A DNA stretch of 64,000 nt from Paenibacillus sonchi (GCF_016772475.1 NZ_CP068595.1:930001-994000); one strand, 5' to 3'. Positions 1 to 8,946 are shown, numbered from the stretch's first letter. Made by a program: numbers and translations. Notes: generated by a model from the sequence alone, not told the origin.

Positions 1-101
1 CTTGGGATAACCTCAATCATAAGCCCGATCATAATCCCGAAATAACCAAGACTCTGAATCCATTCAAACAAATGCGAGATCAGATCAGAAATAACGTGCA
101 A
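1..101 (-). CDS. DedA family membrane protein, N-terminal fragment
   Basis: Only the first 33 codons lie in the window; the gene runs off the left edge. Translation from a TTG codon at 99-101 begins MHVISDLISHLFEWIQSLGY and continues FGIMIGLMIEVIP. This amphipathic start followed by a hydrophobic segment with a Glu-Val-Ile-Pro turn is typical of the N-terminus of DedA (SNARE-associated/VTT) proteins, which act in membrane lipid and proton homeostasis. A strong GGGAGGAGGAG Shine-Dalgarno at 108-118 supports the TTG start. The family call rests on a short stretch, so it is moderate. Confidence 0.6.
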   Translation of the reverse strand, partial: MHVISDLISHLFEWIQSLGYFGIMIGLMIEVIP

Positions 102-361
102 ATGCAGCTCCTCCTCCCGTTTTTTTCGCCGAATTCGCTTACGCCTAATTAAGGCCCTTGGCGATTCCGCTCTATGTACCCAGCTTCTCCTAGCCTATTC
201 TAGCATATGCGGGCTTACGACTTCTACTTAAGGGAAACTGAAAATCTCTCTGGCAAGCAGAAAGGCCGGCGCCTCTCCTTAAATAAGAACGGTGCCGTTC
301 CAGCAAAAAACCGAAGGGAATTTATGACAAGATAAATATTCTTGTATTTAAAAATAGACGA

Positions 362-415
362 TTGACATAACTGATCCGGAATACTTATTATATATTTAGA
401 TAATTATTTAAATAT
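362..415 (+). promoter_or_regulatory. Promoter and ArsR-type operator of the sdpR/sdpI-like operon
   Basis: A -35 TTGACA (362-367) and -10 TATTAT (386-391) are separated by 18 nt. Just downstream is an AT-rich inverted repeat with arms ATATTTA (392-398) and TAAATAT (409-415), the usual shape of an ArsR-family operator. It overlaps the start region of transcription, so autorepression by the following regulator is inferred. Confidence 0.55.
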
Positions 416-426
416 CGAAAGGCCGG

Positions 427-765
427 ATGAACATGAACGAATCCTTCAAGGCGCTGGCTGACCCGACCCGTAGGCAGATCCTGCGTCTGTTAAGGGAAAA
501 GGATCGTACTGCCGGGGAGATCGCCGATTATTTTAATATGTCCAAACCCAGCATCTCGCATCATCTGAATGCTCTGAAGCATGCGGGACTGGTGCAGGAC
601 GAACGTCAGGGGCAATTCATTCTGTATTCGCTCGATACGACCGTGCTTGAAGAGGTGCTAGGCTGGTTCCTTGAGTTCACAGGTACTGGAAAAGAGCGCG
701 AAACACATAGCCGCACAGAGTCCAAACCCAAACCGGTTAAGGATACACACAAGGAGGTTGATTGA
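427..765 (+). CDS. ArsR/SdpR family autorepressor
   Basis: This is a small winged-helix DNA-binding protein of 112 residues. The opening motif FKALADPTRRQILRLL and the recognition helix SKPSISHHLNAL (residues 39-50) are characteristic of the SdpR branch of ArsR regulators. There is no cysteine metal site, so it is not an arsenic or cadmium sensor. The start at 427 has AAAGG four bases upstream; a second ATG at 433 is equally plausible from spacing. The stop lies one base before the ATG of the SdpI-like gene, so the two form an operon. By analogy with Bacillus subtilis SdpR, it probably represses its own operon and is relieved by the membrane partner; that role is inferred. Confidence 0.85.
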   Translation: MNMNESFKALADPTRRQILRLLREKDRTAGEIADYFNMSKPSISHHLNALKHAGLVQDERQGQFILYSLDTTVLEEVLGWFLEFTGTGKERETHSRTESKPKPVKDTHKEVD

Positions 766-766
766 T

Positions 767-1420
767 ATGAAAGACTTCAAATGGAAATGGCAGGACACAG
801 TGATTGTCATTCTGGGCGTTCTCTCGCTGGGTTATGCGCTGGCCAATTACGGCAAGCTGCCCGACCAGCTGCCTGCCCATTTTGACATCAGGGGAGAGGC
901 CGACCGTTATTGGAGCAAAGGATCGGTTATCGCTTTGACAGGCTTTTTGGGCCTCATTTTCCCGCTGGCGATGCAGTTCATCAAAAGCGTTGATCCAAAG
1001 AAAGAGAACTACAGCAAATTTCAAAACGCCTACAAAATGATTCGTCTGGCAATCGCGGCTTTGTTCGATGCTATGCTCGTGCTGACCGTCTCTTACGGTC
1101 TGAATCAAAATATTCCTGCCGGCAAAATAGCTATGGTCGCTATTGGCCTGCTGTTTATCGTGGTCGGCAACTTTATGCCGCAGATCAGAGACAACTATTT
1201 CACAGGTATCCGCACTGCATGGACACTCGCCAGCCCGGAGGTATGGCGGAAGACGCACCGCTTCTCCGGTGTGATGTGGATGATCGGCGGTCTGCTGATC
1301 GCGCTGGGAGCATTTTTACCAAAAAGCCTGTCTATCAGCATGATTATTGCCGCGCTGGTGATTGCCATCATCCTGCCCTTTGCCTATTCGTGGCTGATCT
1401 CAATCCGCAGCAGGGCTTAA
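767..1420 (+). CDS. SdpI/DUF1648 family membrane protein
   Basis: This 217-residue polytopic membrane protein starts at the ATG at 767 (MKDFKWKWQDTVIV), nine bases after a perfect AAGGAGG. The N-terminal half is DUF1648-like (one TM helix, then LPDQLPAHFDIRGEADRYW, where a Pro-x-His-Phe-Asp turn is conserved). The C-terminal half carries the SdpI signature NYFTGIRTAWTLASPEVW. In B. subtilis SdpI confers immunity to the SDP toxin and sequesters SdpR at the membrane. No toxin gene is visible here, so this pair is more likely a cell-envelope-responsive switch; that is an inference. Confidence 0.85.
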   Translation: MKDFKWKWQDTVIVILGVLSLGYALANYGKLPDQLPAHFDIRGEADRYWSKGSVIALTGFLGLIFPLAMQFIKSVDPKKENYSKFQNAYKMIRLAIAALFDAMLVLTVSYGLNQNIPAGKIAMVAIGLLFIVVGNFMPQIRDNYFTGIRTAWTLASPEVWRKTHRFSGVMWMIGGLLIALGAFLPKSLSISMIIAALVIAIILPFAYSWLISIRSRA

Positions 1421-1479
1421 AGCCACATTATTTAAAATATATCTGAAAATGGCTCCAAAATGACGGCAGCCCCCTCCTT

Positions 1480-1597
1480 AGTGGAAAAAGTATCACTAAT
1501 CGAACCGATTGGGCCCATGAAGGTACCCTATGTGGGAAAAAGTATCACTAATCCGGCTGAAATCAGCCTCAGCGAATTAGTTTTACTTTTTCCACTT
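1480..1597. repeat. Intergenic repeat with AGTGGAAAAAG / CTTTTTCCACT ends
   Basis: The segment begins AGTGGAAAAAGTATCACTAA and ends with TTACTTTTTCCACTT, giving inverted ends around an internal second copy (GGGAAAAAGTATCACTAA). Related sequence recurs at 8749-8861 and 50418-50612, always between genes. It is not coding. It fills most of the gap between sdpI and the downstream convergent gene; no clear rho-independent terminator is seen there. Confidence 0.7.
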
Positions 1598-1663
1598 AGC
1601 TTACGTTCTCCTATACAGCTTCAAGGTTCAATGATAGATATGGGGACGAAAAAATCCACAAAA

Positions 1664-4279
1664 TCAAGGCACAACTTCCGGCTCGGTGCCCTCCCCCTTT
1701 ACAGGGAGCATTACTGTCCGTAAATAACGTGCAGCAGCACGTGCTTCCCTCAGCCGAAGGTCTATGCCTTCTGCTTCTTTTTGGGCGCCAAACAGGCGGT
1801 CATTATGCTGCAGCCCCTTGCTGCCTTCTTGCTCAGCCAACAGACGGTACTCCCGCAGCAGCTCCAATCCGGCATCGGCGCTCTGGAGCGCCCCTGAGCT
1901 CATCCCCGGCCTTCAGTTTCCGTACACTCATATCCAGCATTCCTTCGGCTGCTTCTACCCGTTTGACTACATTAAAAACATCGAGCGCTTCGCCTTTGCG
2001 CACCCGGTACAGAGCCGTTCCCGGATGATTTCCGCGCATGGCCCGTTTAGCGAGTTCCCAGTTCAAAGCGGCATCTTCCGGAGTATAGCCCAGAGCCTTC
2101 CGGAGCAGGGCGCTTCCCTCCGGCTCCGGAAGCATCCGGGATAAGGCCGCAGCGGCCTTCGGCTGACGGGGGTTCCACTGCAGGGATTGCCGCAGCAGGG
2201 GTATCCTCTCTTCGCTGTGGGAAGCACCTGCCGCCTGCTTATATAACGACTCCCCTTTCATCATTTGAAAAGACAACACGGACAGCGCCAGAGTGACGCC
2301 GCAGAGCAGCGTAACTACTGAAACTCTCAGCAGCCGATGCTGCACTGCAAAAGGTACCAGCCGCCCGGGGCCGCCAGTGATGGGCGGCGACTTGGCAGAT
2401 ATGGGGCGTACCGGTGAGTTGTCTGGGGCAGCGTGGTGAAGTTTCTCGGCACGGGCAAGCGCCGGCAGCAGGAACAGCAGCAGCCAGACAAGGCCGTAGC
2501 TCCAGTCAAAATCGACGGCGCTATGCAGGGCAAGCGCCAGCAGGGGCGGCAGCAGCCTTGGCGCCCCTGCCGCCACCAGCCATCCTGCGGCCAACAGGAA
2601 CAGCAGGATTACCGCAAGGCCGGCGCCTCCCAGGTTCAGCAGGAGGTCCAGGTAGCCGCTGTGCACCTGGCTGCCCACGTAGGGGCGGGACTGGGCGGCG
2701 AGATACGTGCTCCGCCAAGTCCCGCCCCCGCGCCCCAGCCAGGGCGCTTCTGCCGCGAGCTTCCAGGCATCGCGGTAGAACAGGCCGCGAGCGGCGACCG
2801 TCGATGACGGTCCGGTGATCCGCTCGCTCACCTGCAAGAGGACGGCGCTGCCCGCAGCCGTCCAGAGTGCCGCCGCCAGAGCTGCCCTGGCGGCAAGCCA
2901 TCCGCCTGCCGTGCCAGTCCGGCGGCGGCACAGCCAGGCGCCGCCAAGCAGCGCGGCGCCCACAGTCCGGCCAGCAGAAGCAGGCCGGACACCGGCTCTA
3001 CCGCCAGCCCGGTCCGGGCCAGCTGGCGGTAAAGCCATGCCGCGGCGGCCACAGGCGCGGCACCGGCAAGCAGAAGCGGCATGCAAAGCTGCCGCTTCCA
3101 GAGCAGGGCCGCGGCAGAGGCCAAGGCCGCGGCCAGCCACGCGCCGCGCGACTCGCTGAGCAGCAGCGCGGCAGCGCAGGGGAAAAGCGGCAGCATGCGC
3201 AGCAGCTGCAGCCCTCCTGCGCTGCTGTACAGCCCGCGCAACTTTCTAATCCTCTTCTTGCCGCTCTGCTCCCGCTCAATAATCCTGTGCGCAATGCCCC
3301 GCTCCCTCTGCATGTTTCTCTGCCCGCTAGTCCCCGTCTTGCTACTCCACTCCCGCTCAATAATCCTGTGCGCAATGCCCCGCTCCCTCTGCATGTTTCT
3401 CTGCTCGCTAGTCCCCGTCTTGCTACTCCACTCCCACTCAATAATCCTGTGCGCAATGCCCCGCTCCCTCTGCATGTTTCTCCGCTGACTCTTCCCCGTC
3501 TTGCCGCTCCACCCCCACTCGATAATCCTGTGCGCAATCCGCTCTCTCTGCATGCATCTCCGCCCGCTAGTACCGTTCTTCCCGCTCTTCTCCTTACTTC
3601 CAGCGCCACGTTCTGCCGCCCGGGACTGTACCCGCTGCACATGGAACGCAGCGGCAAACAGCCGCTCCAGCAGGAATACAGCCATGACCGCCCCAAAAGT
3701 ATTCGGATACTGCAGCAGGCCAGCCAGTCTGGCGCCTGTGGCGCTGACTTCAGGCGCTGCGGTGTATGCTACCGCATAGGGGAGCTTCAGCTGAGCGCAT
3801 ACTGCAAGCAATGCGCTTAAGCTGAGGGTCATTCCCGTCACATGCCAAATTGCCGCAAGAAGCCGAGCACCCTGGCGGTCAGCCGCACAGACATAGGCCA
3901 GTAGGGCAAAAGTGGCATAAAATGCCCAGCGCAGCAGCTCATCTGTTGTCTCTTGAGCAGACACAGGACCACGCAGACCCGCCAATGCGTATAAGACAAA
4001 GATCGCCAACGGGCAGCCCAGCAGGATCAGAGCCGGCTTATTCACCACATGGATCATAAGGACATGATCCCTTCTTTCATCATTGAGCAATGCAGATACT
4101 GCCTGGCCCCAGGCGCAAAAAATCCCGCACAGTACCAGCCACACTGTGAGAACCGGATAGATCTCTCCGGCAAAAAACATCCCCCTCAGCAGGGAAGCTG
4201 CCATGACCGCAGCGAATACTGCGCCTGTACAAGCGAAGACCAGCGCTTTTTTCTGGCTGTCCTGGTTATTCAATCTCAT
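1664..4279 (-). CDS. O-antigen ligase-like polytopic membrane protein with C-terminal TPR-like region (two frameshifts)
   Basis: The reconstructed product is about 871 residues with many hydrophobic helices, consistent with the Wzy/WaaL O-antigen ligase family that joins or polymerises glycans at the membrane. The start at 4279 (MRLNNQDSQKK) has AGGGG about eight bases upstream. The reading frame breaks twice. At the CCC run 2959-2961 one extra base restores Ala-Gly-Leu-Trp-Gly-Ala-Ala-Leu. At the CCCC run 1891-1894 removing one base restores Asp-Glu-Leu-Arg-Ala-Leu-Gln-Ser, after which the reading frame closes at 1664. A conserved HSGYLDLLLNLGG loop and the helical TPR-like tail follow the membrane core. 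A four-unit 81-bp tandem repeat inserts about 100 charged residues (RNMQRERGIAHRIIE units) in a loop. The substrate is unknown. Confidence 0.65.
3279..3599 (-). repeat. 81-bp in-frame minisatellite, four units, inside the O-antigen ligase-like gene
   Basis: Four near-identical units begin at 3279, 3360, 3441 and 3522, exactly 81 bp apart. Each encodes 27 residues of the form RNMQRERGIAHRIIE plus a variable WSSKTGTS-like tail on the minus strand. The last unit is 3 bp shorter, so the frame is always preserved. The encoded segment is very basic and lies between hydrophobic helices, so it would sit in a membrane-protein loop. Confidence 0.9.
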
Positions 4280-4421
4280 TCGGATTTCCCCTATATGAGT
4301 CAAGTTACCTCTAGTATTTCCAGAATATGCATAAACCAAAAGGCAGCACAAACAGGACGAACCTGCTCCCGCGGGGAAACGGCCGTCCTGTCATGGCATT
4401 AATGATTCATTGTATGAGAGA

Positions 4422-5615
4422 TTAGCCCTGCACTGTGCCTTCACCCGGCAGCAGATCAGTGCAGACGCGCTCCAGATACGGCTTCGCACCGAGAAAATCA
4501 CGGAATGCGCTGTATTCGCGCCATTTGGCGGTATTGTCTCCGCTTGCGCCTTTGACGGCGCGGATCAAAATGTTCTTCGGGGTATGCTCCATATCAATGA
4601 ACTCCAGCAGCTGTGTGCGGTATCCCATGAGGTCGAGCAGCTTCGCCCGGATCGCATCGGTCGCGAGGGCTGAGAAGCGCTCCTTCAGGATGCCATGCGA
4701 CAGCAGCGGATTCAGCACCCCGCTTTCGATCTGGGCAAACAGCTCATGCTGGCAGCAGGGAACAGACAGAATCACTGAGGCACCCCAGCGGACCGCTTTT
4801 TCCAATGCTGCATCGGTTGCAGTGTCGCAGGCATGAAGCGTTACGACCATATCCACCTGCTCCAGCTCGTTGTAATCCGCGATATCCCCCACCAGGAAAC
4901 GGAGTTTGCCATAGCCGAGCTTGGCCGCAAGCGCGCTGCAGTGCTCAATCACATCGGCTTTGAGATCAAGCCCGACAATATTCAGCTCCCGCTGCTCGCG
5001 AATGGCCAGGTAGTGATACAGCGCAAAGGTCAAATAAGATTTGCCACAGCCAAAATCCACAATGGTCAGCGGACGGCCGGTTGGCAGATCGGCCAGCACA
5101 TCCTCTACCATCTCCAGGAAACGGTTGATCTGACGGAACTTATCGTACTTCTTGGCCAGCACCTTTCCCTCGCTGTTCATAATGCCCAGTTCAACCAGAA
5201 ACGGCACCGGCTCGCCTTCATCCAGCACATACCGCTTGCGGCGGTTATGGGCCAGATTGGGCGCCTCCTGCTTGCTCGGTGATTTGGTCAGGATGGATAC
5301 CTTATACTTTTTACTGATCAGCACTTGATAATCAGCCTCGATGGTACAGAGCAGCCCCTGACGGAACTTCTCTCTAAACAGCGACATTAATTCCGCCGCC
5401 GCAGACTCCGCCGGAATATTGCGGTGCTCGACCTTGGGACCGGTATAGTAGGCAAACTGGTAATGCAGCTTGCCCTTTAATTCAACGGGCTTCACCTGCA
5501 CCTTGGTGTAGGTGGTTTCACCCTTGCTTCGCAGCTGGCTAAGAGTTGCCGTAATCAGTGTACGGCCGCTCATGACTTGTTCAATCAAAGCATCTAAAGA
5601 TTCCACAGGGTACAT
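4422..5615 (-). CDS. Class I SAM-dependent methyltransferase (Methyltransf_32-like)
   Basis: This is a 397-residue protein from the ATG at 5615 (MYPVESLDAL). The C-terminal half is a Rossmann methyltransferase fold: motif I is VDFGCGKSYLTFALYHYL (near residues 186-203), the post-I acidic loop is GLDLK, and HACDTATD and SVPCCQHE follow. DFGCGKxYLTFALYHYL and the CCQH pair are typical of the Methyltransf_32/RRNAD1-METTL25 group, whose bacterial substrates are not established. The basic N-terminal half may bind nucleic acid. An upstream ATG at 5672 is possible, but it falls inside a dispersed repeat and lacks a ribosome binding site, so 5615 is preferred. Confidence 0.75.
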   Translation of the reverse strand: MYPVESLDALIEQVMSGRTLITATLSQLRSKGETTYTKVQVKPVELKGKLHYQFAYYTGPKVEHRNIPAESAAAELMSLFREKFRQGLLCTIEADYQVLISKKYKVSILTKSPSKQEAPNLAHNRRKRYVLDEGEPVPFLVELGIMNSEGKVLAKKYDKFRQINRFLEMVEDVLADLPTGRPLTIVDFGCGKSYLTFALYHYLAIREQRELNIVGLDLKADVIEHCSALAAKLGYGKLRFLVGDIADYNELEQVDMVVTLHACDTATDAALEKAVRWGASVILSVPCCQHELFAQIESGVLNPLLSHGILKERFSALATDAIRAKLLDLMGYRTQLLEFIDMEHTPKNILIRAVKGASGDNTAKWREYSAFRDFLGAKPYLERVCTDLLPGEGTVQG

Positions 5616-5670
5616 CTCACTTTCGCCAAATAGAAGATAATTTATAGTATGATACTTAAGGTCTGCACGC

Positions 5671-5863
5671 ATTCTATTGCACTTTATGCAGCAGATGTCC
5701 GATAAATCGGCTGTAAAACGGGATCTGTTGCAATCTCTGCAGTAGAATCCCCTGGAAAAGTTGTTTTTGGCCTAAAATCCGGTAATAGATTGCACGAAAT
5801 GCAGTAGAATATGATTCATCTCTGAACCTTGGGCAATTCTATTGCAGAATGTACAGTCTTGCA
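5671..5863. repeat. Four copies of a ~22-nt ATTCTAYTGCA...TGCA motif
   Basis: The motif ATTCTATTGCACTTTATGCA occurs forward at 5671 and again at 5836 (ATTCTATTGCAGAATGTACA). It occurs inverted at 5728-5748 and 5788-5810 (both ending TGCAGTAGAAT). The copies fill the gap between two minus-strand genes. Each is an imperfect palindrome around TGCA-N5-7-TGCA. No coding potential is seen. Confidence 0.7.
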
Positions 5864-5968
5864 ACAATTTCTCTGTTGTGATCTGACGTGAATGCTACGG
5901 ATTATAAGTTCAATCTATATAGTATAGCATTTTTTCGGTTACAAAATAGCAGTCCGCGCAAGGCATCA

Positions 5969-6631
5969 TTACTGTCTGACAGCAGCTGTAAGTCTTTCCC
6001 ATTCTTTCAGGCCATCTCTGACCTCTTGTTCGGGAAGACCGCCGAGCTCCAGTTCTTCCGGGCTTTTCAGCAGCAGCCGGCTGTACAGTTCTTTGCCTTC
6101 CTGGACAACATCCTGTCCTTGTTCCCACAGCCTGTAGAGGCTGTCTTCCGCCTTGGCATAGCGCCCGAGCGATTCCATGTAGGACAGCAGCAGCCGCTCT
6201 GTTTTTGCCGGCAGACTGTATGCCTGGGTTTCTCTTAAAAGCTCGTCGATATCAGCGGGCATTTGCAGCAATGCACGGTCAGCACCATGCAGATCAGCAT
6301 ACAAAAACAGATGAAGTGACCTCATAGCTCTGAACAGCCCCGCGTCCTTGTCTCCCGCCGCTGTATAGATGGCTCCTTCCTCCTTAAGCAGCCGGGCCAC
6401 ACCCTGGAGCTTATCAGATTCCACAACGCCCCCCAGCAGATACATATCAATAATATCCTCTACGGATAATGAATTCAGCAGCCGGGAATTCAGGCGGAAA
6501 TGCCGGATCAGCAGCTCATCAACCTCCCACAGGGCTTCGGTTGTCTTTTTCTCCTGCTTAAGCGTCATTACCTTGGCGACCATTGCGGTCATGTCCTCAA
6601 TCATCCGCACGATGTAATCTCTCCGGAACAT
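5969..6631 (-). CDS. DUF6483 family protein
   Basis: This 220-residue, mostly alpha-helical soluble protein starts at 6631 (MFRRDYIVRMIEDMTAMVAK), with AAGGAG eight bases upstream. The opening FRRDYIVRMIE motif and the pattern RLNSRLLNSLSVEDIIDMY are typical of a conserved Bacillota family annotated DUF6483. No catalytic motif is evident and the function is unknown. It is a single gene with the repeat-filled gap downstream and the divergent wHTH/MFS pair upstream. Confidence 0.75.
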   Translation of the reverse strand: MFRRDYIVRMIEDMTAMVAKVMTLKQEKKTTEALWEVDELLIRHFRLNSRLLNSLSVEDIIDMYLLGGVVESDKLQGVARLLKEEGAIYTAAGDKDAGLFRAMRSLHLFLYADLHGADRALLQMPADIDELLRETQAYSLPAKTERLLLSYMESLGRYAKAEDSLYRLWEQGQDVVQEGKELYSRLLLKSPEELELGGLPEQEVRDGLKEWERLTAAVRQ

Positions 6632-6832
6632 ATTGCACACTCCTTCCATAGCTGCAGCGCCTGGACTGCAAATCTTCCTCCAGCGGCCAGTTTTTAAGAC
6701 TGCCCTTGGGATTCATCTTAAACCATTACACCGCTTAGCGCTACTTGGCAAGCCGGAGCCATGCAGCAGCTCGTCGCAGCGATTGTCTGTTGACAGTTCT
6801 GCACAGGATGGACTACACTGCAGTAATACGAT

Positions 6833-6860
6833 CTGTAATCCAGATTGAACTAAATTACAG
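6833..6860. promoter_or_regulatory. Inverted repeat CTGTAAT-N14-ATTACAG upstream of the wHTH/MFS operon
   Basis: Perfect 7-bp arms CTGTAAT (6833-6839) and ATTACAG (6854-6860) lie 33 bp before the wHTH start. A half-related CTGCAGTAAT sits just upstream. The size and position fit an operator for the adjacent regulator; binding is inferred. Confidence 0.4.
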
Positions 6861-6892
6861 TACGACCTGCTTCCAGATAGGAGGATTTACAG

Positions 6893-7396
6893 ATGAATGA
6901 AGATAAGGAATATCAAGCTTCCGTCCAGCGCCAGCCTCTGAAGGTGTCCCCCGAACAGGAAAAGCTGCTGGAAAGTGCACTGCGGATCAAGATCATGCAT
7001 CTGCTGGCTGCAGAGCCCCTGACCTCCAAGCAAGTTGCCGAAAAGCTGGAGAAGACACCGGGGAATGTCCATTATCATATCAGCAAGCTGTTTGAAGGCG
7101 GCCTGCTGGAGCTTGTCCGGACAGAGGCTGCCGGAGGCATTATCCAGAAATTTTACCGTTCAAAGGCCACCTGGTTCCGTACGGAAAATTTCAGCGGTTT
7201 TCAATTCCGGGCGGAGGATCAGGTGGACCATTTCACTACAAGACTGACCTTATCCCCGGAAGAGCTGGAGAGCTTCCGGCGGGAGATGATGGATTTCATT
7301 TCCTCCTGGGAATCCAGGGTTACCTTGGGGACTGAATATGGCGTTAACATCGTCATCGGACACTTAAGGACTCCCGAGCCGGAGGTGAACCCTTAG
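6893..7396 (+). CDS. ArsR-like winged-helix transcriptional regulator
   Basis: This 167-residue regulator has its HTH in residues about 28-80: ALRIKIMHLLAAEPLTSKQV, then a recognition helix with TPGNVHYHISKLFEGGLLEL. The C-terminal half (EDQVDHFTTRLTLSPEELES and a following helix) resembles the effector/dimer domain of transporter-linked wHTH regulators. A GGAGG ribosome binding site precedes the ATG. The MFS gene starts two bases after the stop, so the regulator probably controls expression of that exporter. Confidence 0.8.
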   Translation: MNEDKEYQASVQRQPLKVSPEQEKLLESALRIKIMHLLAAEPLTSKQVAEKLEKTPGNVHYHISKLFEGGLLELVRTEAAGGIIQKFYRSKATWFRTENFSGFQFRAEDQVDHFTTRLTLSPEELESFRREMMDFISSWESRVTLGTEYGVNIVIGHLRTPEPEVNP

Positions 7397-7398
7397 AG

Positions 7399-8694
7399 AT
7401 GATGCCTGCAAGCACTTCTGAATCAGGCAAAACCAATCCGTTCCGCGGGTTTGCCGCACCTTTTGCCAAATCGCGGGCGTTCCCCTTTTTGTGGCTGGGA
7501 CATCTGATTTCTTTCCTCGGAAGCTCAGTGACCATGGTTATTCTCCCCGTCCTGGTCTATTCCCTGACCGGATCTACGACAACCATGGGTGTCGTAATGG
7601 CTGTCTACATGCTTCCCAACATCCTTATGCTGCCGGTCTCCGGACACATTGTAGACCGCTATGACCGGGTGGGAATCATGATGCTGGCCGATATTTTCCG
7701 CGCCTTAATCATGCTTGCTACGGCCGTGCTGGCCTTGACCGGACTGCTCAGCATTCCGTTATTGCTGGTATTAATCGGCTGCTACGGCCTGCTTGACGGC
7801 CTCTTCCAACCGGCATATGCGGCGGTCCGGGCTACAGTATTTACACCGGACATCCGGGTCACGGCAAACTCGGTAACCCAAATAACCACACAGACCGTCC
7901 GTTTGATCGGTCCTGCTCTCGGCGGGCTGCTTATCACTCATCTGTCGGCAGGAATCGGCTTTGGACTTGATGCCTTTACGTATGTGTTCTCATTCATATG
8001 CTTGATCTATTTGCGCAGAGCGCTTATTGCCAGAGTGCGGGCTGATGCATCCGGCACGGCTGGGTCCATGGCCGCTCCGTCCCCCTCAACCGGCTGGAAG
8101 CAGGATTTCATGGAGGGGCTTGCTGTGCTGCGCAGTCATCCCTGGCTCTGGATCACCATTCTTGCGTTTTCATTTATTAATATCTGTTATGGCGGAATTA
8201 CGAGCATTCTGGTGCCGTGGCTGTTTAAAGTCCATCATGGCTGGGCCCCCTACCTCTACGGGCTTGCTGTCACTTGTTCCGGTGCCGGAGCCATCCTTGC
8301 CGGACTGATCTTCGGGGCCCGGCAGAGATGGAGCCGCCGCGGCCTGATGGCTTATGGCGGAGCTTTTATCAGCGGGGTGTCCCTCCTTCTCCTTCCCTTC
8401 GTTCCCAGCGCGGCGGGTGCTGTGATTCTTTTCTCCCTGGAGGGCTTCGGGCTCATGGTATTCATGCTGATCTGGGAGATCAGCATGCAGGAGCTGGTGC
8501 CGCAGGAAGCATTCGGGCGTGTAGCAAGCCTTGATCTCCTGGGCTCCTTCGCCCTGCTGCCGGTCGGCTATATTCTGGTCGGCTGGCTGGCCGATCTGAT
8601 CGGCGGTGTAGCAACCATTGCCATCTTTTCGGGGCTGGGCATGGCCTGCATTGCGCTCGTGCTGAGCATTCCGGCTATCCGCAATTTCCAGTAA
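7399..8694 (+). CDS. MFS transporter (macrolide/multidrug-efflux type)
   Basis: This 431-residue protein has about 12 hydrophobic helices. It opens with a short hydrophilic tail and then FLWLGHLISFLGSSVTMVIL. The GHIVDRYDRVGIMMLADIFR loop matches the MFS motif A region of MefA/MdfA-like DHA3 exporters, and a C-terminal EISMQELVPQEAFGRVASLD loop is typical of that subgroup. It is co-transcribed with and almost abuts the upstream wHTH gene (GGAGGTG at 7381). It is likely an efflux pump for a drug or metabolite; the substrate is not predictable from sequence. Confidence 0.85.
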   Translation: MMPASTSESGKTNPFRGFAAPFAKSRAFPFLWLGHLISFLGSSVTMVILPVLVYSLTGSTTTMGVVMAVYMLPNILMLPVSGHIVDRYDRVGIMMLADIFRALIMLATAVLALTGLLSIPLLLVLIGCYGLLDGLFQPAYAAVRATVFTPDIRVTANSVTQITTQTVRLIGPALGGLLITHLSAGIGFGLDAFTYVFSFICLIYLRRALIARVRADASGTAGSMAAPSPSTGWKQDFMEGLAVLRSHPWLWITILAFSFINICYGGITSILVPWLFKVHHGWAPYLYGLAVTCSGAGAILAGLIFGARQRWSRRGLMAYGGAFISGVSLLLLPFVPSAAGAVILFSLEGFGLMVFMLIWEISMQELVPQEAFGRVASLDLLGSFALLPVGYILVGWLADLIGGVATIAIFSGLGMACIALVLSIPAIRNFQ

Positions 8695-8748
8695 TATAGC
8701 ATTAGGCAGCCGTTTTGTATTTCAGTTTAGCGTTGCCTGGAGAACCGT

Positions 8749-8910
8749 TAACTAATTCAGCTCATTTCGCTCCTTACGCAGTCATACGACCCAATTAAGT
8801 TTCCTTTTTCCACTTAAATCTCACAATTATTGATTTTGGGGTGAAATAAGTTTACTTTTTCCAACTATATAAGTTGAACTATAGTTTATCATTGTGGGGT
8901 ATGGTCGTAA
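8749..8910. repeat. Dispersed intergenic repeat plus half of a TATATAAGTTGAACT element
   Basis: CTAATTCAGCTCATTTCG, CCCAATTAAGTTTCCTTTTT and CCACTTAAA match the repeat at 50418-50612. From about 8866, TATATAAGTTGAACTATAG and ATTGTGGGGTATGGTCGTAA match the left end of the 50655-50870 element; the right half is absent here. No gene is seen in this gap. Confidence 0.7.
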
Positions 8911-8946
8911 TAAAAAGAAGCAGCCCCGTTCCGTCGGGTGCTGCCT
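8911..8946 (-). terminator. Rho-independent terminator of the alpha/beta hydrolase gene
   Basis: On the minus strand an AGGCAGCACCCG arm pairs with CGGGGCTGCTTC and is followed by TTTTTA. It lies 46 bp after the stop of the hydrolase gene. Confidence 0.8.

Noticed and set aside
427..765. Arsenic or heavy-metal sensing by the ArsR-family protein
   Set aside because: No cysteine or His-rich metal site is present, and the partner gene is SdpI-like.
2998..3696. Long overlapping reading frames opposite and within the O-antigen ligase-like gene
   Set aside because: The region is GC-rich and contains an 81-bp repeat, which keeps several frames open. Only one frame gives membrane helices and family motifs.
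5616..5672. Upstream ATG at 5672 as the methyltransferase start
   Set aside because: The codon lies inside a dispersed 22-nt repeat copy and lacks a Shine-Dalgarno; 5615 begins the conserved part.
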